Shown here piece by piece: positions 1 to 7,533 of a stretch of DNA of 8,880 nucleotides. The stretch is from Nitrosomonas sp. GTDB lineage: Bacteria > Pseudomonadota > Gammaproteobacteria > Burkholderiales > Nitrosomonadaceae. The DNA is taken from positions 1-8,880 of the forward strand of contig SXJH01000076.1 in the NCBI GenBank assembly GCA_005779435.1, written 5' to 3'. Below the pieces are notes generated by a model, which ran no database searches, was not told where the DNA came from, and saw only the letters and a list, made by a program, of their open reading frames with translations. The stretch's first letter is position 1. Each line of letters starts with the position of its first letter. The position numbers and the translations under genes were made by a program.

Positions 1-1400
1 AACTTGTTCTTCATTTGTGCGATCTGCGGCGCTACTTTGGCTACCGAGCCCGCGCCCATTGCCAGCACCACATCGCCATCCTGGACGATGCTCAAAATAG
101 CATCCGGCAAATCGTCAACCGTTTCGATATAAATAGGCTCGACTTTTCCTTGCACGCGGATAGCGCGCGCCAGCGATTTGCTGTCGGCAGCCACAATCGG
201 GTCTTCTCCCGCCGGATACACTTCGGTCAGCAGCAATACATCGGCTTGCGACAATACCCGGACAAAATCCTCGAATACATCCCGGGTGCGGGTATAGCGA
301 TGCGGTTGAAAAACCACCACTAAGCGCCTGCCCGGGAAAGTGCCGCGCGCCGCTTTCATCGTTGCTTCCATCTCCGCCGGATGGTGTCCATAGTCGTCGA
401 TCAGCGCAAAATGCTCTTGTGCGGATAGTTTTATTTCACCGAATTGCTGGAAGCGCCTTTCCACCCCTTTGAATTCCATCAGCGCTTTGACGATGGCGGC
501 ATCGGGCACACCGATTTCATTGGCCACCGCGATCGCCGCCAAGGCGTTTTGTATGTTATGCAATCCCGGCAAATTCAGCGTAATGTCCAGCTTGCGCGCA
601 GAACCGTTCACTCCCACCACGGCGGTAAATTTCATCCGATGCCGATCATGCTGAATATCGATTGCGCGTACCTGTGCATCCTCAGATAAGCCGTAGGTCG
701 TTATCGGTTTAGTGATCGAAGGCATCACTTCGCGCACGTTAGCATCGTCGATGCATACCACCGCCATGCCATAAAAAGGCAAATGCTGAACAAATTCGAC
801 ATAAGTCTGTTTTAATCGATTGAAATCATGACTGTAAGTCTCCATGTGGTCGGCATCGATATTGGTCACAACCGCCAATACCGGCTGCAAATACAGAAAT
901 GAGGCATCCGATTCATCCGCTTCCACCACAATAAATTCACCTCGCCCTAGCTTGGCATGACATCCCGCCGCCTCCAGTTTTCCGCCAATGACAAAAGTCG
1001 GATCCATATCCGCAGCCGCCAGAATGCTGGCGATCAAGCTGGTAGTGGTGGTTTTTCCATGTGCACCCGCAATCGCAATACCGGTACGCAGCCGGAGCAA
1101 TTCCGCCAGCATCATCGCTCGCGGCACCACAGGAATATTCTTATTTCTGGCGGCAATCACTTCCGGATTGTCGGACTTGACTGCCGTTGAGGTTACCACC
1201 ACATCCGCTCCGGCAATTTGATGGTCGGCATGGCCTGCATAAACCGCGATGCCCAGCCCGGCCAAGCGTTGCGTAACCTGATTGCTCGCCAAATCGGAAC
1301 CGCTGACTTGATAGCCGAGATTGACAAACACTTCCGCGATGCCGCTCATTCCCGCACCGCCAATGCCTACAAAATGAATATGTTTGACTTTATGCTTCAT
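1..1400 (-). CDS. murC: UDP-N-acetylmuramate--L-alanine ligase MurC (3' end cut by window edge)
   Basis: This cytoplasmic Mur ligase joins L-Ala to UDP-MurNAc using ATP, the first peptide step of peptidoglycan precursor synthesis. Translating the minus strand from ATG at 1400 gives 466 intact codons with no stop before the window edge. The family is usually 460-490 residues, so only the last few residues are missing. An N-terminal Rossmann-type loop VGIGGAGMSG lies at residues 11-20, the Mur P-loop GAHGKTTTT at 112-120, and ADESDAS at 161-167. TNIDADHME lies at 179-187, GLHNIQNALAA at 279-289, VERRFQ at 313-318, DDYGHHPAE at 335-343 and FQPHRYTRT at 364-372. The reading ends in the conserved MGAGSVAKVAPQ region. 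The start overlaps the murG stop by 11 bases and is preceded by GGAG at 1410-1407, six bases upstream of the ATG, which supports this start. Nothing suggests a broken gene. Identity is effectively certain from the motifs and the position after murG. Confidence 0.97.
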   Translation of the reverse strand, partial: MKHKVKHIHFVGIGGAGMSGIAEVFVNLGYQVSGSDLASNQVTQRLAGLGIAVYAGHADHQIAGADVVVTSTAVKSDNPEVIAARNKNIPVVPRAMMLAELLRLRTGIAIAGAHGKTTTTSLIASILAAADMDPTFVIGGKLEAAGCHAKLGRGEFIVVEADESDASFLYLQPVLAVVTNIDADHMETYSHDFNRLKQTYVEFVQHLPFYGMAVVCIDDANVREVMPSITKPITTYGLSEDAQVRAIDIQHDRHRMKFTAVVGVNGSARKLDITLNLPGLHNIQNALAAIAVANEIGVPDAAIVKALMEFKGVERRFQQFGEIKLSAQEHFALIDDYGHHPAEMEATMKAARGTFPGRRLVVVFQPHRYTRTRDVFEDFVRVLSQADVLLLTEVYPAGEDPIVAADSKSLARAIRVQGKVEPIYIETVDDLPDAILSIVQDGDVVLAMGAGSVAKVAPQIAQMKNK

Positions 1401-2481
1401 TCGACGCTCCGCTGAGTTCAATACAGGCTTCCGCCACGATCCGGGTTGCTTCGGGTTTTGCTTGATTACGCGCGGCAACCGCCATGCCAAGCAAACGTTC
1501 GCGCGTCAAATCGGCCAGTAAGCTTGCCAGTTTTTCCGCCGTCAGCTCTTGCTGCGGCAGCAACACTGCAGCACCATGGCTGGCGAGAAATCGCGCATTG
1601 CCGGTTTGATGGTCGTCGACCGCATGCGGATAGGGCACTAAAATGCTGGCAACTCCCGCTGCGCTTAATTCCGCAACCGTCAACGCACCGGAACGGCACA
1701 GCACCAGATCGCAGGCTGCATAGCGCTTTGCCATATCGTCGATGAACGCCACAATTTCCCCTTCCAATGCCATCTCAGCATACGCTTTCCTGACCGCTTC
1801 AAGATGCGACGCGCCCGTCTGATGTATGACGATTGGGCGAAGATGCCCGGGTAATAATTTCAATGCTTGCGGCACCGTCGTGTTCAGCGCTTGCGCACCC
1901 AGACTGCCACCCACCACCAGTAAATTCAATTTTCCCTGCCGCCCGGAAAAACGTCGTTGCGGCGCTTCGATTTGCTCAATCTCAGCTCGCACCGGATTGC
2001 CTGAGCACATGGCGCGTGCTTTCTTGGCCAAACCCACGTCCGGAAAACCGAGAAATATTTTATCCGCCACTTGCGCCAAGATTTTGTTGGTTAATCCGGC
2101 CACCGAATTCTGTTCGTGTATCACCAGCGGCTTGTTCAGCAAGGATGCCATCATGCCGCCCGGAAACGCCGGATAACCACCCATTCCCAGCACCACGTCG
2201 GGCTTTACCCGTTGAATAATGCGCACGCTCTGAAAAAATGCCTTGAGCAAACGCAACGGCAATGTCAGCCATGTCGTCAATCGTTTACCCCGCAAACCGG
2301 AGAAGCTGATTACTTCGGTTTGATAGCCGCGCTGGGGCACCAATTTCGTTTCCATGCCAGCCTCGGTTCCCAGCCATACCACATGCCAGCCAACTTGCTT
2401 CAGATAGTCCGCAACCGCCAGTCCGGGAAAAACATGCCCGCCCGTACCGCCCGCCATGATCAAAATTGTGCGCGTCGTCAT
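1390..2481 (-). CDS. murG: UDP-GlcNAc:lipid I N-acetylglucosaminyltransferase MurG
   Basis: MurG is a GT-B glycosyltransferase at the inner face of the cytoplasmic membrane. It transfers GlcNAc from UDP-GlcNAc to lipid I to make lipid II. From the chosen start the protein has 363 residues, close to the usual length of about 355. The first glycine-rich loop GGTGGH is at residues 11-16, a second GMGGYP at 99-104, and HEQN at 122-125. The third G-loop GGSLGA, which opens the nucleotide-sugar domain, is at 191-196. RSGALTVAE is at 263-271 and the donor-site segment HAVDDHQTGNA at 286-296. The open frame extends back to an ATG at 2550, but that adds 23 non-homologous residues and a long overlap with ftsW. 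The ATG at 2481 gives the typical MTTRTILIMAGGTGGH start, forms an ATGA overlap with the ftsW stop, and has GGGG about nine bases upstream. The gene ends inside the first codons of murC (11-base overlap). Confidence 0.97.
   Translation of the reverse strand: MTTRTILIMAGGTGGHVFPGLAVADYLKQVGWHVVWLGTEAGMETKLVPQRGYQTEVISFSGLRGKRLTTWLTLPLRLLKAFFQSVRIIQRVKPDVVLGMGGYPAFPGGMMASLLNKPLVIHEQNSVAGLTNKILAQVADKIFLGFPDVGLAKKARAMCSGNPVRAEIEQIEAPQRRFSGRQGKLNLLVVGGSLGAQALNTTVPQALKLLPGHLRPIVIHQTGASHLEAVRKAYAEMALEGEIVAFIDDMAKRYAACDLVLCRSGALTVAELSAAGVASILVPYPHAVDDHQTGNARFLASHGAAVLLPQQELTAEKLASLLADLTRERLLGMAVAARNQAKPEATRIVAEACIELSGASNEA
1407..1410 (-). promoter_or_regulatory. Ribosome binding site of murC inside murG
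   Basis: GGAG on the minus strand lies six bases upstream of the murC ATG at 1400, inside the final codons of murG. The spacing is typical and supports this start, which also begins the conserved N-terminal sequence of MurC. Confidence 0.65.
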
Positions 2482-3638
2482 ATGGTTAATCCCCGCAAGC
2501 GCTGGCGATTTTCCCAATCGATGCGTAAAAGTACGGCGAGCGCAATGCAATTTGCGGTGATGCTGCTGCCGCCAAAACTCAGCAGGGGAAGCGTGAGTCC
2601 TTTGGTCGGCAGAACACCCATATTGACACCCATATTGATCAACGTCTGCACGCCGATCCAGATGCCGATACCTTGCGCCACCAGCGCGGAAAACGGACTA
2701 TCCAGTCTCGCCGCCAAACGACCGATGAAAAACGCACGCGTGATGAGCCAAATAAACAGCACAATCACTGTCGCCACACCGGCAAACCCGAGTTCTTCCG
2801 CCAACACGGACAGCAAGAAATCGGTATGCGCTTCCGGCAAATAAAACAGTTTTTCGACGCTGCCGCCCAAGCCGACGCCGAGCCATTCGCCGCGCCCGAA
2901 AGCAATCAGTGCATGGCTGAGTTGATAGCCTTTCCCGTATGGATCGGACCAAGGATCCATGAATGCAACCACTCGCCCCATCCGATAAGGCGAATTCAAT
3001 ACCAGCTCATACAAACCGATTGCAAGAATGGCAATCAACCCGATAAAAATTTTCAAACTGACGCCGCCGATGAATAAAATCGACATTGCCAGCACCGATA
3101 CCACAAAGAAAGCGCCAAAATCAGGCTCCAACAGCAGCAACGCACCAACGATCGACAATACGACGGTAATGGGGAAAAACCCTTTGATCAATGAATTCAA
3201 ATCCGATGCTTTGCGATTAACATAATCGGCCGTATACAGCACCATAAAGAACTTCATATATTCCGATGGCTGCACATTCACGACATAAAGCGAAATCCAA
3301 CGCTGACTGCCATTCACTTCATGGCCGATTCCCGGCACCAGCACAAGCGCCAGCAGCAAAACGCCGACAATAAATAGATATGGGATATATTTCTGCCACA
3401 TCCGCATCGGGATGCGAAACGCCAGCGCTCCCAATAAAATGCCAACCCCCAGATAGGCGCTATGCCGCAGCAGATAGTGCCCGGCGCGATCCGCGCCAAA
3501 TTGCGCTTCGGCAATTGCGATTGAAGCGGAATAAATCATCACCAAGCCAATGCTGAGCAGCAGCAGCGCAGACCACACCAACGACTGATCGAAATCGGTC
3601 ATTACTCGCGGTTTTTGGCTGTGTCCTTGATAAATCAT
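2478..3638 (-). CDS. ftsW: Septal peptidoglycan glycosyltransferase FtsW (SEDS family)
   Basis: FtsW is a polytopic inner-membrane SEDS protein that polymerises lipid II into septal glycan strands together with the transpeptidase FtsI. The 386 residues are mostly hydrophobic, with roughly ten likely membrane segments between about residues 17 and 372. Family signatures are VNGSQRWI (108-115), QPSEYMK (123-129), LEPDFGAF (170-177), DPWSDPYGKGYQLSHALIAF (228-247), YLPEAHTDF (266-274) and the closing GVLPTKGLTLPLLSFGGSS (341-359). The Asp in HTDF (residue 273) is in the extracellular loop where the proposed SEDS catalytic aspartate lies. FtsW rather than RodA is supported by the dcw position and the GRGE...GLGGSVEKLFYLPEAH form. 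The start is uncertain: ATG at 3638 begins three bases after the murD stop without a clear ribosome binding site, and an in-frame ATG at 3602 (residue 13) is an alternative. The E. coli protein (414 residues) has a longer N-terminal tail. The stop overlaps the murG start (ATGA). Confidence 0.96.
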   Translation of the reverse strand: MIYQGHSQKPRVMTDFDQSLVWSALLLLSIGLVMIYSASIAIAEAQFGADRAGHYLLRHSAYLGVGILLGALAFRIPMRMWQKYIPYLFIVGVLLLALVLVPGIGHEVNGSQRWISLYVVNVQPSEYMKFFMVLYTADYVNRKASDLNSLIKGFFPITVVLSIVGALLLLEPDFGAFFVVSVLAMSILFIGGVSLKIFIGLIAILAIGLYELVLNSPYRMGRVVAFMDPWSDPYGKGYQLSHALIAFGRGEWLGVGLGGSVEKLFYLPEAHTDFLLSVLAEELGFAGVATVIVLFIWLITRAFFIGRLAARLDSPFSALVAQGIGIWIGVQTLINMGVNMGVLPTKGLTLPLLSFGGSSITANCIALAVLLRIDWENRQRLRGLTI

Positions 3639-3641
3639 GGC

Positions 3642-5057
3642 TTAATGTTTTTTGTGTCCGAAATTGTAATACTCGTTTTCGATATCCTTCACAGCAGCAA
3701 CGAAAACTTGCGCACGATGAATATAATTTTTAAACATATCGAAGCTGGCGCAAGCCGGCGACAGCAGCACCGCATCGCCGGCTTGCGCCAGCGAAAAACT
3801 TTGCTGCATCGCATCTTCCATGGTGATGGCGAAATGCACGGGCACGCCGCAATCCTCCAATTCATGCGCGATAATACCGGCATCCCGGCCGATCAAAACG
3901 ACGGCTTTGGCGTTATCCGCAACCGCAGGCCGCAAATAGGAAAAATCCTGTCCTTTGCCTTCGCCGCCTGCGATCAAAATCACATTCCGCTTCATGCCGC
4001 TTAAGGCAGCAACGGTGGAGCCCACATTGGTGCTTTTTGAATCGTCATAAAAGGTGATACCGTTGAATGCGGCTACTTTCTCCATCCGGTGCGGCAAACC
4101 GCGAAATTCCCGCAATGCGGACACCAGCGCCCCGGCATCCACACCCAGCGCACGGCATATCGCCAATGCCGCTAGTGCATTGACCGTATTATGCAGTCCG
4201 TAAACTTTCAGCTCCGATGCTCGCATCAGCTGTCGCGCACCTTCCGTCAACCACTTGTCGTCGCCGTCTTCCACCAAACCGAAATCGGTCGGGGTTGCCG
4301 CCTCGCCGATACCGAATGTGACTTGCTTCTTACCCGCCAGCGCCAAGGCGTAAACATTGGGATCGTCGCGATTGAGAATCTGTATGCCCTCTCCAGCTTT
4401 TTCGTGCGCAAAGATATTGGCTTTTGCAGCAATATAATCCGGCATGCCGGTGTAACGATCCAAATGATCTTCACTGATATTGAGGACTGCCGCCACATCC
4501 GCATTCAAGTTGTGCGCGGTTTCCAATTGAAAGCTGGATACTTCCAGCACCCATGCTTGCGGCCAATCTCCCGCATCCAAACGCCGCATTAATGCCGTCA
4601 GAACGGCCGGACCGATGTTTCCGGCCACTTCCACGTCCCACCCTGCTTTTTTCAACATCGCGCCAACCATTGATGTGACGGTTGTTTTGCCGTTCGATCC
4701 GGTAATGGCGATAACTTTAGGTACTGGCAAACCGCTTTGTACAATCGCCCAGGAAAACAGCGTCATATCGCCCACAACCGGTATTCCGCGTTGCGCTGCC
4801 TGCCGCACACAGGGATCGGTCATTGGAACGCCCGGACTGATCGCGATCAATTCGACGCCGTCGAGCATTTTCGTTTCAAATTTACCCGTAACCATCTGCA
4901 GCTGAGGAAATGCTTGCCGCAAGCCTTCGAGATTGGGCGGCTCCGTTCGGCTGTCGGCCGCACGCACCGCCGCACCTTGACGAACCAACCAGTTCACCAT
5001 CGATGCGCCGGTCTCGCCCATCCCCAGCACCAGTACTGTTTTTCCTTGCAAATTCAT
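3642..5057 (-). CDS. murD: UDP-N-acetylmuramoyl-L-alanine--D-glutamate ligase MurD
   Basis: MurD is the cytoplasmic ligase that adds D-Glu to UDP-MurNAc-L-Ala with ATP. The predicted protein has 471 residues, somewhat longer than the 438 of E. coli. An N-terminal nucleotide-fold start VLVLGMGETGASM spans 8-20 and SPGVPMTDP is at 74-82. The ATP-binding loop GSNGKTTVTSM is at 120-130, EVSSFQLE at 172-179 and NISEDHLDRY at 193-202. Lys212 in AAKANIF matches the lysine that is carbamylated in Mur ligases. GLHNTVNALAA is at 287-297, LPHRME at 321-326, DDSKSTN at 338-344 and the C-terminal LLSPACASFDMF at 431-442. The ATG at 5057 overlaps the mraY stop by four bases, fixing the likely start. After the normal end there is a tail of about 15 residues rich in Asn, Tyr, His and Lys (457-471). 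The codons for residues 423-439 contain a perfect 18-bp inverted repeat, described separately. Confidence 0.97.
   Translation of the reverse strand: MNLQGKTVLVLGMGETGASMVNWLVRQGAAVRAADSRTEPPNLEGLRQAFPQLQMVTGKFETKMLDGVELIAISPGVPMTDPCVRQAAQRGIPVVGDMTLFSWAIVQSGLPVPKVIAITGSNGKTTVTSMVGAMLKKAGWDVEVAGNIGPAVLTALMRRLDAGDWPQAWVLEVSSFQLETAHNLNADVAAVLNISEDHLDRYTGMPDYIAAKANIFAHEKAGEGIQILNRDDPNVYALALAGKKQVTFGIGEAATPTDFGLVEDGDDKWLTEGARQLMRASELKVYGLHNTVNALAALAICRALGVDAGALVSALREFRGLPHRMEKVAAFNGITFYDDSKSTNVGSTVAALSGMKRNVILIAGGEGKGQDFSYLRPAVADNAKAVVLIGRDAGIIAHELEDCGVPVHFAITMEDAMQQSFSLAQAGDAVLLSPACASFDMFKNYIHRAQVFVAAVKDIENEYYNFGHKKH
3744..3792 (-). repeat. Perfect 18-bp inverted repeat (hairpin) within murD
   Basis: The plus-strand arm GCTGGCGCAAGCCGGCGA (3744-3761) is the exact reverse complement of TCGCCGGCTTGCGCCAGC (3775-3792), with a 13-base loop at 3762-3774. 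In the murD message the first arm covers codons for Leu-Ala-Gln-Ala-Gly-Asp (423-428). The second covers most of Ser-Pro-Ala-Cys-Ala-Ser (433-438), part of the family's conserved C-terminal motif. The stem is very GC-rich and should be stable in RNA or single-stranded DNA. No T-run follows on either strand, so it is not an ordinary intrinsic terminator. It ends 105 bases before the ftsW start at 3638. Part of the pairing may follow from protein conservation and codon choice. A function is not shown. Confidence 0.85.
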
Positions 5058-6139
5058 CGTAGTTTTAATGTCGACAAACCAATCAATACCAAAATAAAGG
5101 TAATAATCCAGAATCTGACCACAACCTGATTTTCTTTCCAGCCTTTTAATTCAAAATGATGATGCAGCGGCGCCATGCGAAAAATGCGCTTACCCCGCAA
5201 TTTGAACGATGCCACCTGCAACATCACCGACAGCGCCTCCACCACAAAAACACCGCCCATGATTACTAGCACGATTTCCTGGCGCACGATCACCGTGACC
5301 ACCCCTAATGCAGCCCCCAGCGCCAATGCGCCGACATCGCCCATAAAAACTTCCGCCGGATAGGCGTTAAACCATAGAAAAGCCAGCCCCGCACCCGCTA
5401 TCGCGCCGCAAAATACCGCTAATTCCCCCGCATTGGGGATATAAGGAATGCCCAAATATTTGGCAAACACCACATGACCTGCCGCATAAGCAAAAATAGC
5501 CAAAGCGCTGCTGATCATGACCGTCGGCATAATCGCCAGGCCGTCCAATCCGTCGGTCAGATTGACCGCGTTGCTGGTACCGACTATGACAAAAAAAGTC
5601 AGTATCATGAAACCGGCAAACCCCAGTGGAATGGCCACTTCCTTGAAAAATGGCACGATCATGTCCGTCTGCGCCGGTATTTCAGCCGTTGAAGCCAGAT
5701 AATACGCAACCGCAATCGCGATCGCCGACTGCCAAAGAAATTTCGTTTTCGCCGAAAGCCCTTTGGGGTTGCGATGCACCACTTTACGGTAGTCGTCGAC
5801 CCAGCCGATCACACCGAAACCCAACGTTGTCAGCAGCACCACCCAAATATACCGGTTGCTCAAATCCGCCCATAACAGGGTGGTCAATGCAATGGCCATC
5901 AGGATCAGCGCACCGCCCATGGTAGGCGTTCCCATTTTTATCAAATGCGTTTGCGGACCGTCATCGCGAACCGATTGGCCGATTTTATACGCCGTCAACT
6001 TACGTATCATCATCGGGCCGATGACGAATGAAATCGCAAGCGCGGTTAACGTCGCCATCACCGTACGCAACGTGATATAGCTGAACACGTTAAAGGCGCG
6101 GATGTCTTGCATCAACCATTGCGATAGTGTCAGCAGCAT
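5054..6139 (-). CDS. mraY: Phospho-N-acetylmuramoyl-pentapeptide transferase MraY
   Basis: MraY is the inner-membrane, Mg2+-dependent enzyme that transfers phospho-MurNAc-pentapeptide from UDP to undecaprenyl phosphate, giving lipid I. The 361 residues match the E. coli length of 360. The sequence is strongly hydrophobic with about ten membrane segments. The catalytic and Mg2+-binding aspartates are visible as DDYRK (115-119), NLTDGLDGLA (193-202) and VFMGDVGAL (264-272). The HHH motif of the UDP-sugar site is at 326-328 within MAPLHHHFELKGW. The early segment HLIKMGTPTMGG (65-76) is also characteristic. ATG at 6139 lies within the last codons of murF (10-base overlap) and is preceded by a strong AGGGAGG ribosome binding site. 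The gene ends in an ATGA overlap with murD. The HHHFE segment and the position between murF and murD exclude the related GlcNAc-phosphate transferase WecA. Confidence 0.98.
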   Translation of the reverse strand: MLLTLSQWLMQDIRAFNVFSYITLRTVMATLTALAISFVIGPMMIRKLTAYKIGQSVRDDGPQTHLIKMGTPTMGGALILMAIALTTLLWADLSNRYIWVVLLTTLGFGVIGWVDDYRKVVHRNPKGLSAKTKFLWQSAIAIAVAYYLASTAEIPAQTDMIVPFFKEVAIPLGFAGFMILTFFVIVGTSNAVNLTDGLDGLAIMPTVMISSALAIFAYAAGHVVFAKYLGIPYIPNAGELAVFCGAIAGAGLAFLWFNAYPAEVFMGDVGALALGAALGVVTVIVRQEIVLVIMGGVFVVEALSVMLQVASFKLRGKRIFRMAPLHHHFELKGWKENQVVVRFWIITFILVLIGLSTLKLR

Positions 6140-7533
6140 GAAACCTCCCTGGGCTGTTCCAATTGCTTAACCACTCGCTCCATTCGCATAAAACGCGATC
6201 CTTTCACCAATAACGTAACATCGTCCGCCAGCAGACCCTCGGTCACGTCCAGCAATTCGCCGATATCGGTAAAATGCCGCGCACCCTTGCCGAATGCTTC
6301 CGCCGCGTAAGCGCTTAATTCACCTAATGTCAGCATTTGATCAAGTCCGGCTTTGCGCGCATCCCGGCCGATCGTGCGATGCAGTTCGATCGCCGCATGA
6401 CCCAATTCGCCCATATCCCCGAGCACCAGGATTTTTTTCCCTTGCGCTGCGGCCAGAACTGCCAAAGCCGCTCGCACCGACTCGGGATTGGCATTGTAGG
6501 TATCGTCAATCAACAGCGCATGGTGCAAACCGCATTTCTTTTGCATGCGACCTTGCACGCCCTGAAAAGACTCTAATCCTGCGGCAATCGATTCCTTGCC
6601 GATACCGAGCGCAACAGCCGCCGCACTTGCCGCAAGCGCGTTATAAACATTATGCGCACCGGGAGCCTGTAGCAGCACATCGACGCTGCCATCGGGCAAT
6701 TTCAATTGCAGCCGATTGGTCAATCGATCTGCCTGGTAACCGGCACTGACCGATGCCGTTTCGCGCAAACCGAAATCAACGATGCGATGCGAACCGGCAG
6801 ACTCGCGCCACAGCGGTGCATACCGGTCATCCGCATTGATGACGGCGATGCCATGCCGATCCAGTCCGGCGAAAATCTCAGCCTTTGCACGTGCCACCGA
6901 TTCAACGGAGCCCAATCCTTCGATATGGGCCGCACCGGCGTTGGTGATCACCGCCACGGACGGTTTAGCGATACCGGTCAAATAAGCAATCTCGCCAAGA
7001 TGGTTCATGCCCATTTCGATCACCGCATAACGATGATGCGCCCGCAATCGCAGCAGCATTTGCGGTACACCGATGTCGTTATTCAAGTTTCCCTCGGTCG
7101 CCAAGATCTGGTCGGATTCCGGCTTGAATTTCGCCGTATCGGCCGCAACCGCTCGCCGCAAAATCGCCGCAATCATTTCTTTGACGGTTGTTTTACCATT
7201 GCTGCCGGTAACACCCACCAAAGGCAACGCAAAACGGCCTCGCCAGTGCGCCGCCAGTTGACCCAGGCTCGTTCGTGTGTCTTCAACACGTATTAATGGA
7301 AATCCTCCGGGCAGCTCGTCAATTCCGAAAGCCCGTTGAATCATCGCTGCAACCGCACCGCGTTCTTTGGCGCTGGCGACAAATCGATTACCGTCGAACC
7401 GCTCTCCGGTCAAAGCCACGAATAAATCGCCCGGTTTGAGCGTGCGGCTATCGGTACTGACACCGGTAAACAATACGTCTTCGCCGCTCCAATCGGCATT
7501 CAATACTTGCGCGACCTCCCGAATCGTCATCAT
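6130..7533 (-). CDS. murF: UDP-N-acetylmuramoyl-tripeptide--D-alanyl-D-alanine ligase MurF
   Basis: MurF completes the cytoplasmic stem peptide by adding the dipeptide D-Ala-D-Ala to UDP-MurNAc-tripeptide, using ATP. The 467 residues are slightly longer than E. coli MurF (452). The N-terminal UDP-binding domain has STDSR (26-30) and PGDLFVAL (34-41). The P-loop GVTGSNGKTTVKEM is at 107-120, ATEGNLNNDIGVP at 145-157 and EMGMNHLGEI at 173-182. TNAGAAHIEGLGS is at 197-209, the conserved Lys of AKAEIF at 217, and GAHNVYNALAA at 292-302. DDTYNANPESVRAAL is at 343-357 and VLGDMGELG at 370-378. The stretch 129-144 between the P-loop helix and TEGNLNND is longer than in E. coli. The start could be either ATG of a tandem pair (7533 or 7530). 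The first gives an ATGA overlap with murE and a five-base spacing from AGGTG. The last 10 bases overlap mraY. Confidence 0.97.
   Translation of the reverse strand: MMTIREVAQVLNADWSGEDVLFTGVSTDSRTLKPGDLFVALTGERFDGNRFVASAKERGAVAAMIQRAFGIDELPGGFPLIRVEDTRTSLGQLAAHWRGRFALPLVGVTGSNGKTTVKEMIAAILRRAVAADTAKFKPESDQILATEGNLNNDIGVPQMLLRLRAHHRYAVIEMGMNHLGEIAYLTGIAKPSVAVITNAGAAHIEGLGSVESVARAKAEIFAGLDRHGIAVINADDRYAPLWRESAGSHRIVDFGLRETASVSAGYQADRLTNRLQLKLPDGSVDVLLQAPGAHNVYNALAASAAAVALGIGKESIAAGLESFQGVQGRMQKKCGLHHALLIDDTYNANPESVRAALAVLAAAQGKKILVLGDMGELGHAAIELHRTIGRDARKAGLDQMLTLGELSAYAAEAFGKGARHFTDIGELLDVTEGLLADDVTLLVKGSRFMRMERVVKQLEQPREVSCC
6144..6150 (-). promoter_or_regulatory. Strong ribosome binding site of mraY inside murF
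   Basis: On the minus strand AGGGAGG is followed by TTTC and then the mraY ATG at 6139. The GGAGGT core is a near-complete match to the anti-Shine-Dalgarno end of 16S rRNA. It lies within the last codons of murF (Gln-Pro-Arg-Glu-Val), so ribosomes finishing murF pass over it. It is the best ribosome binding site in the window and fixes the mraY start. Confidence 0.8.

Noticed and set aside
2482..2550. Upstream ATG extension of murG (start at 2550)
   Set aside because: It would add 23 residues unlike any MurG N-terminus and overlap ftsW by 73 bases. The ATG at 2481 gives the normal start.
2116..2844. 242-residue open frame on the plus strand opposite murG and ftsW
   Set aside because: It is antisense to two certain genes and crosses their junction. 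Its His/Gln/Arg/Pro-rich composition is typical of an antisense shadow and no known domain is recognisable.
3744..3792. Intrinsic terminator
   Set aside because: The stem is strong but no T-run follows on either strand, and it sits in essential coding sequence with ftsW, murG and murC downstream.
6706..7296. 196-residue open frame on the plus strand opposite murF
   Set aside because: It is wholly antisense to conserved murF sequence and its composition is that of a shadow frame, with no recognisable motif.
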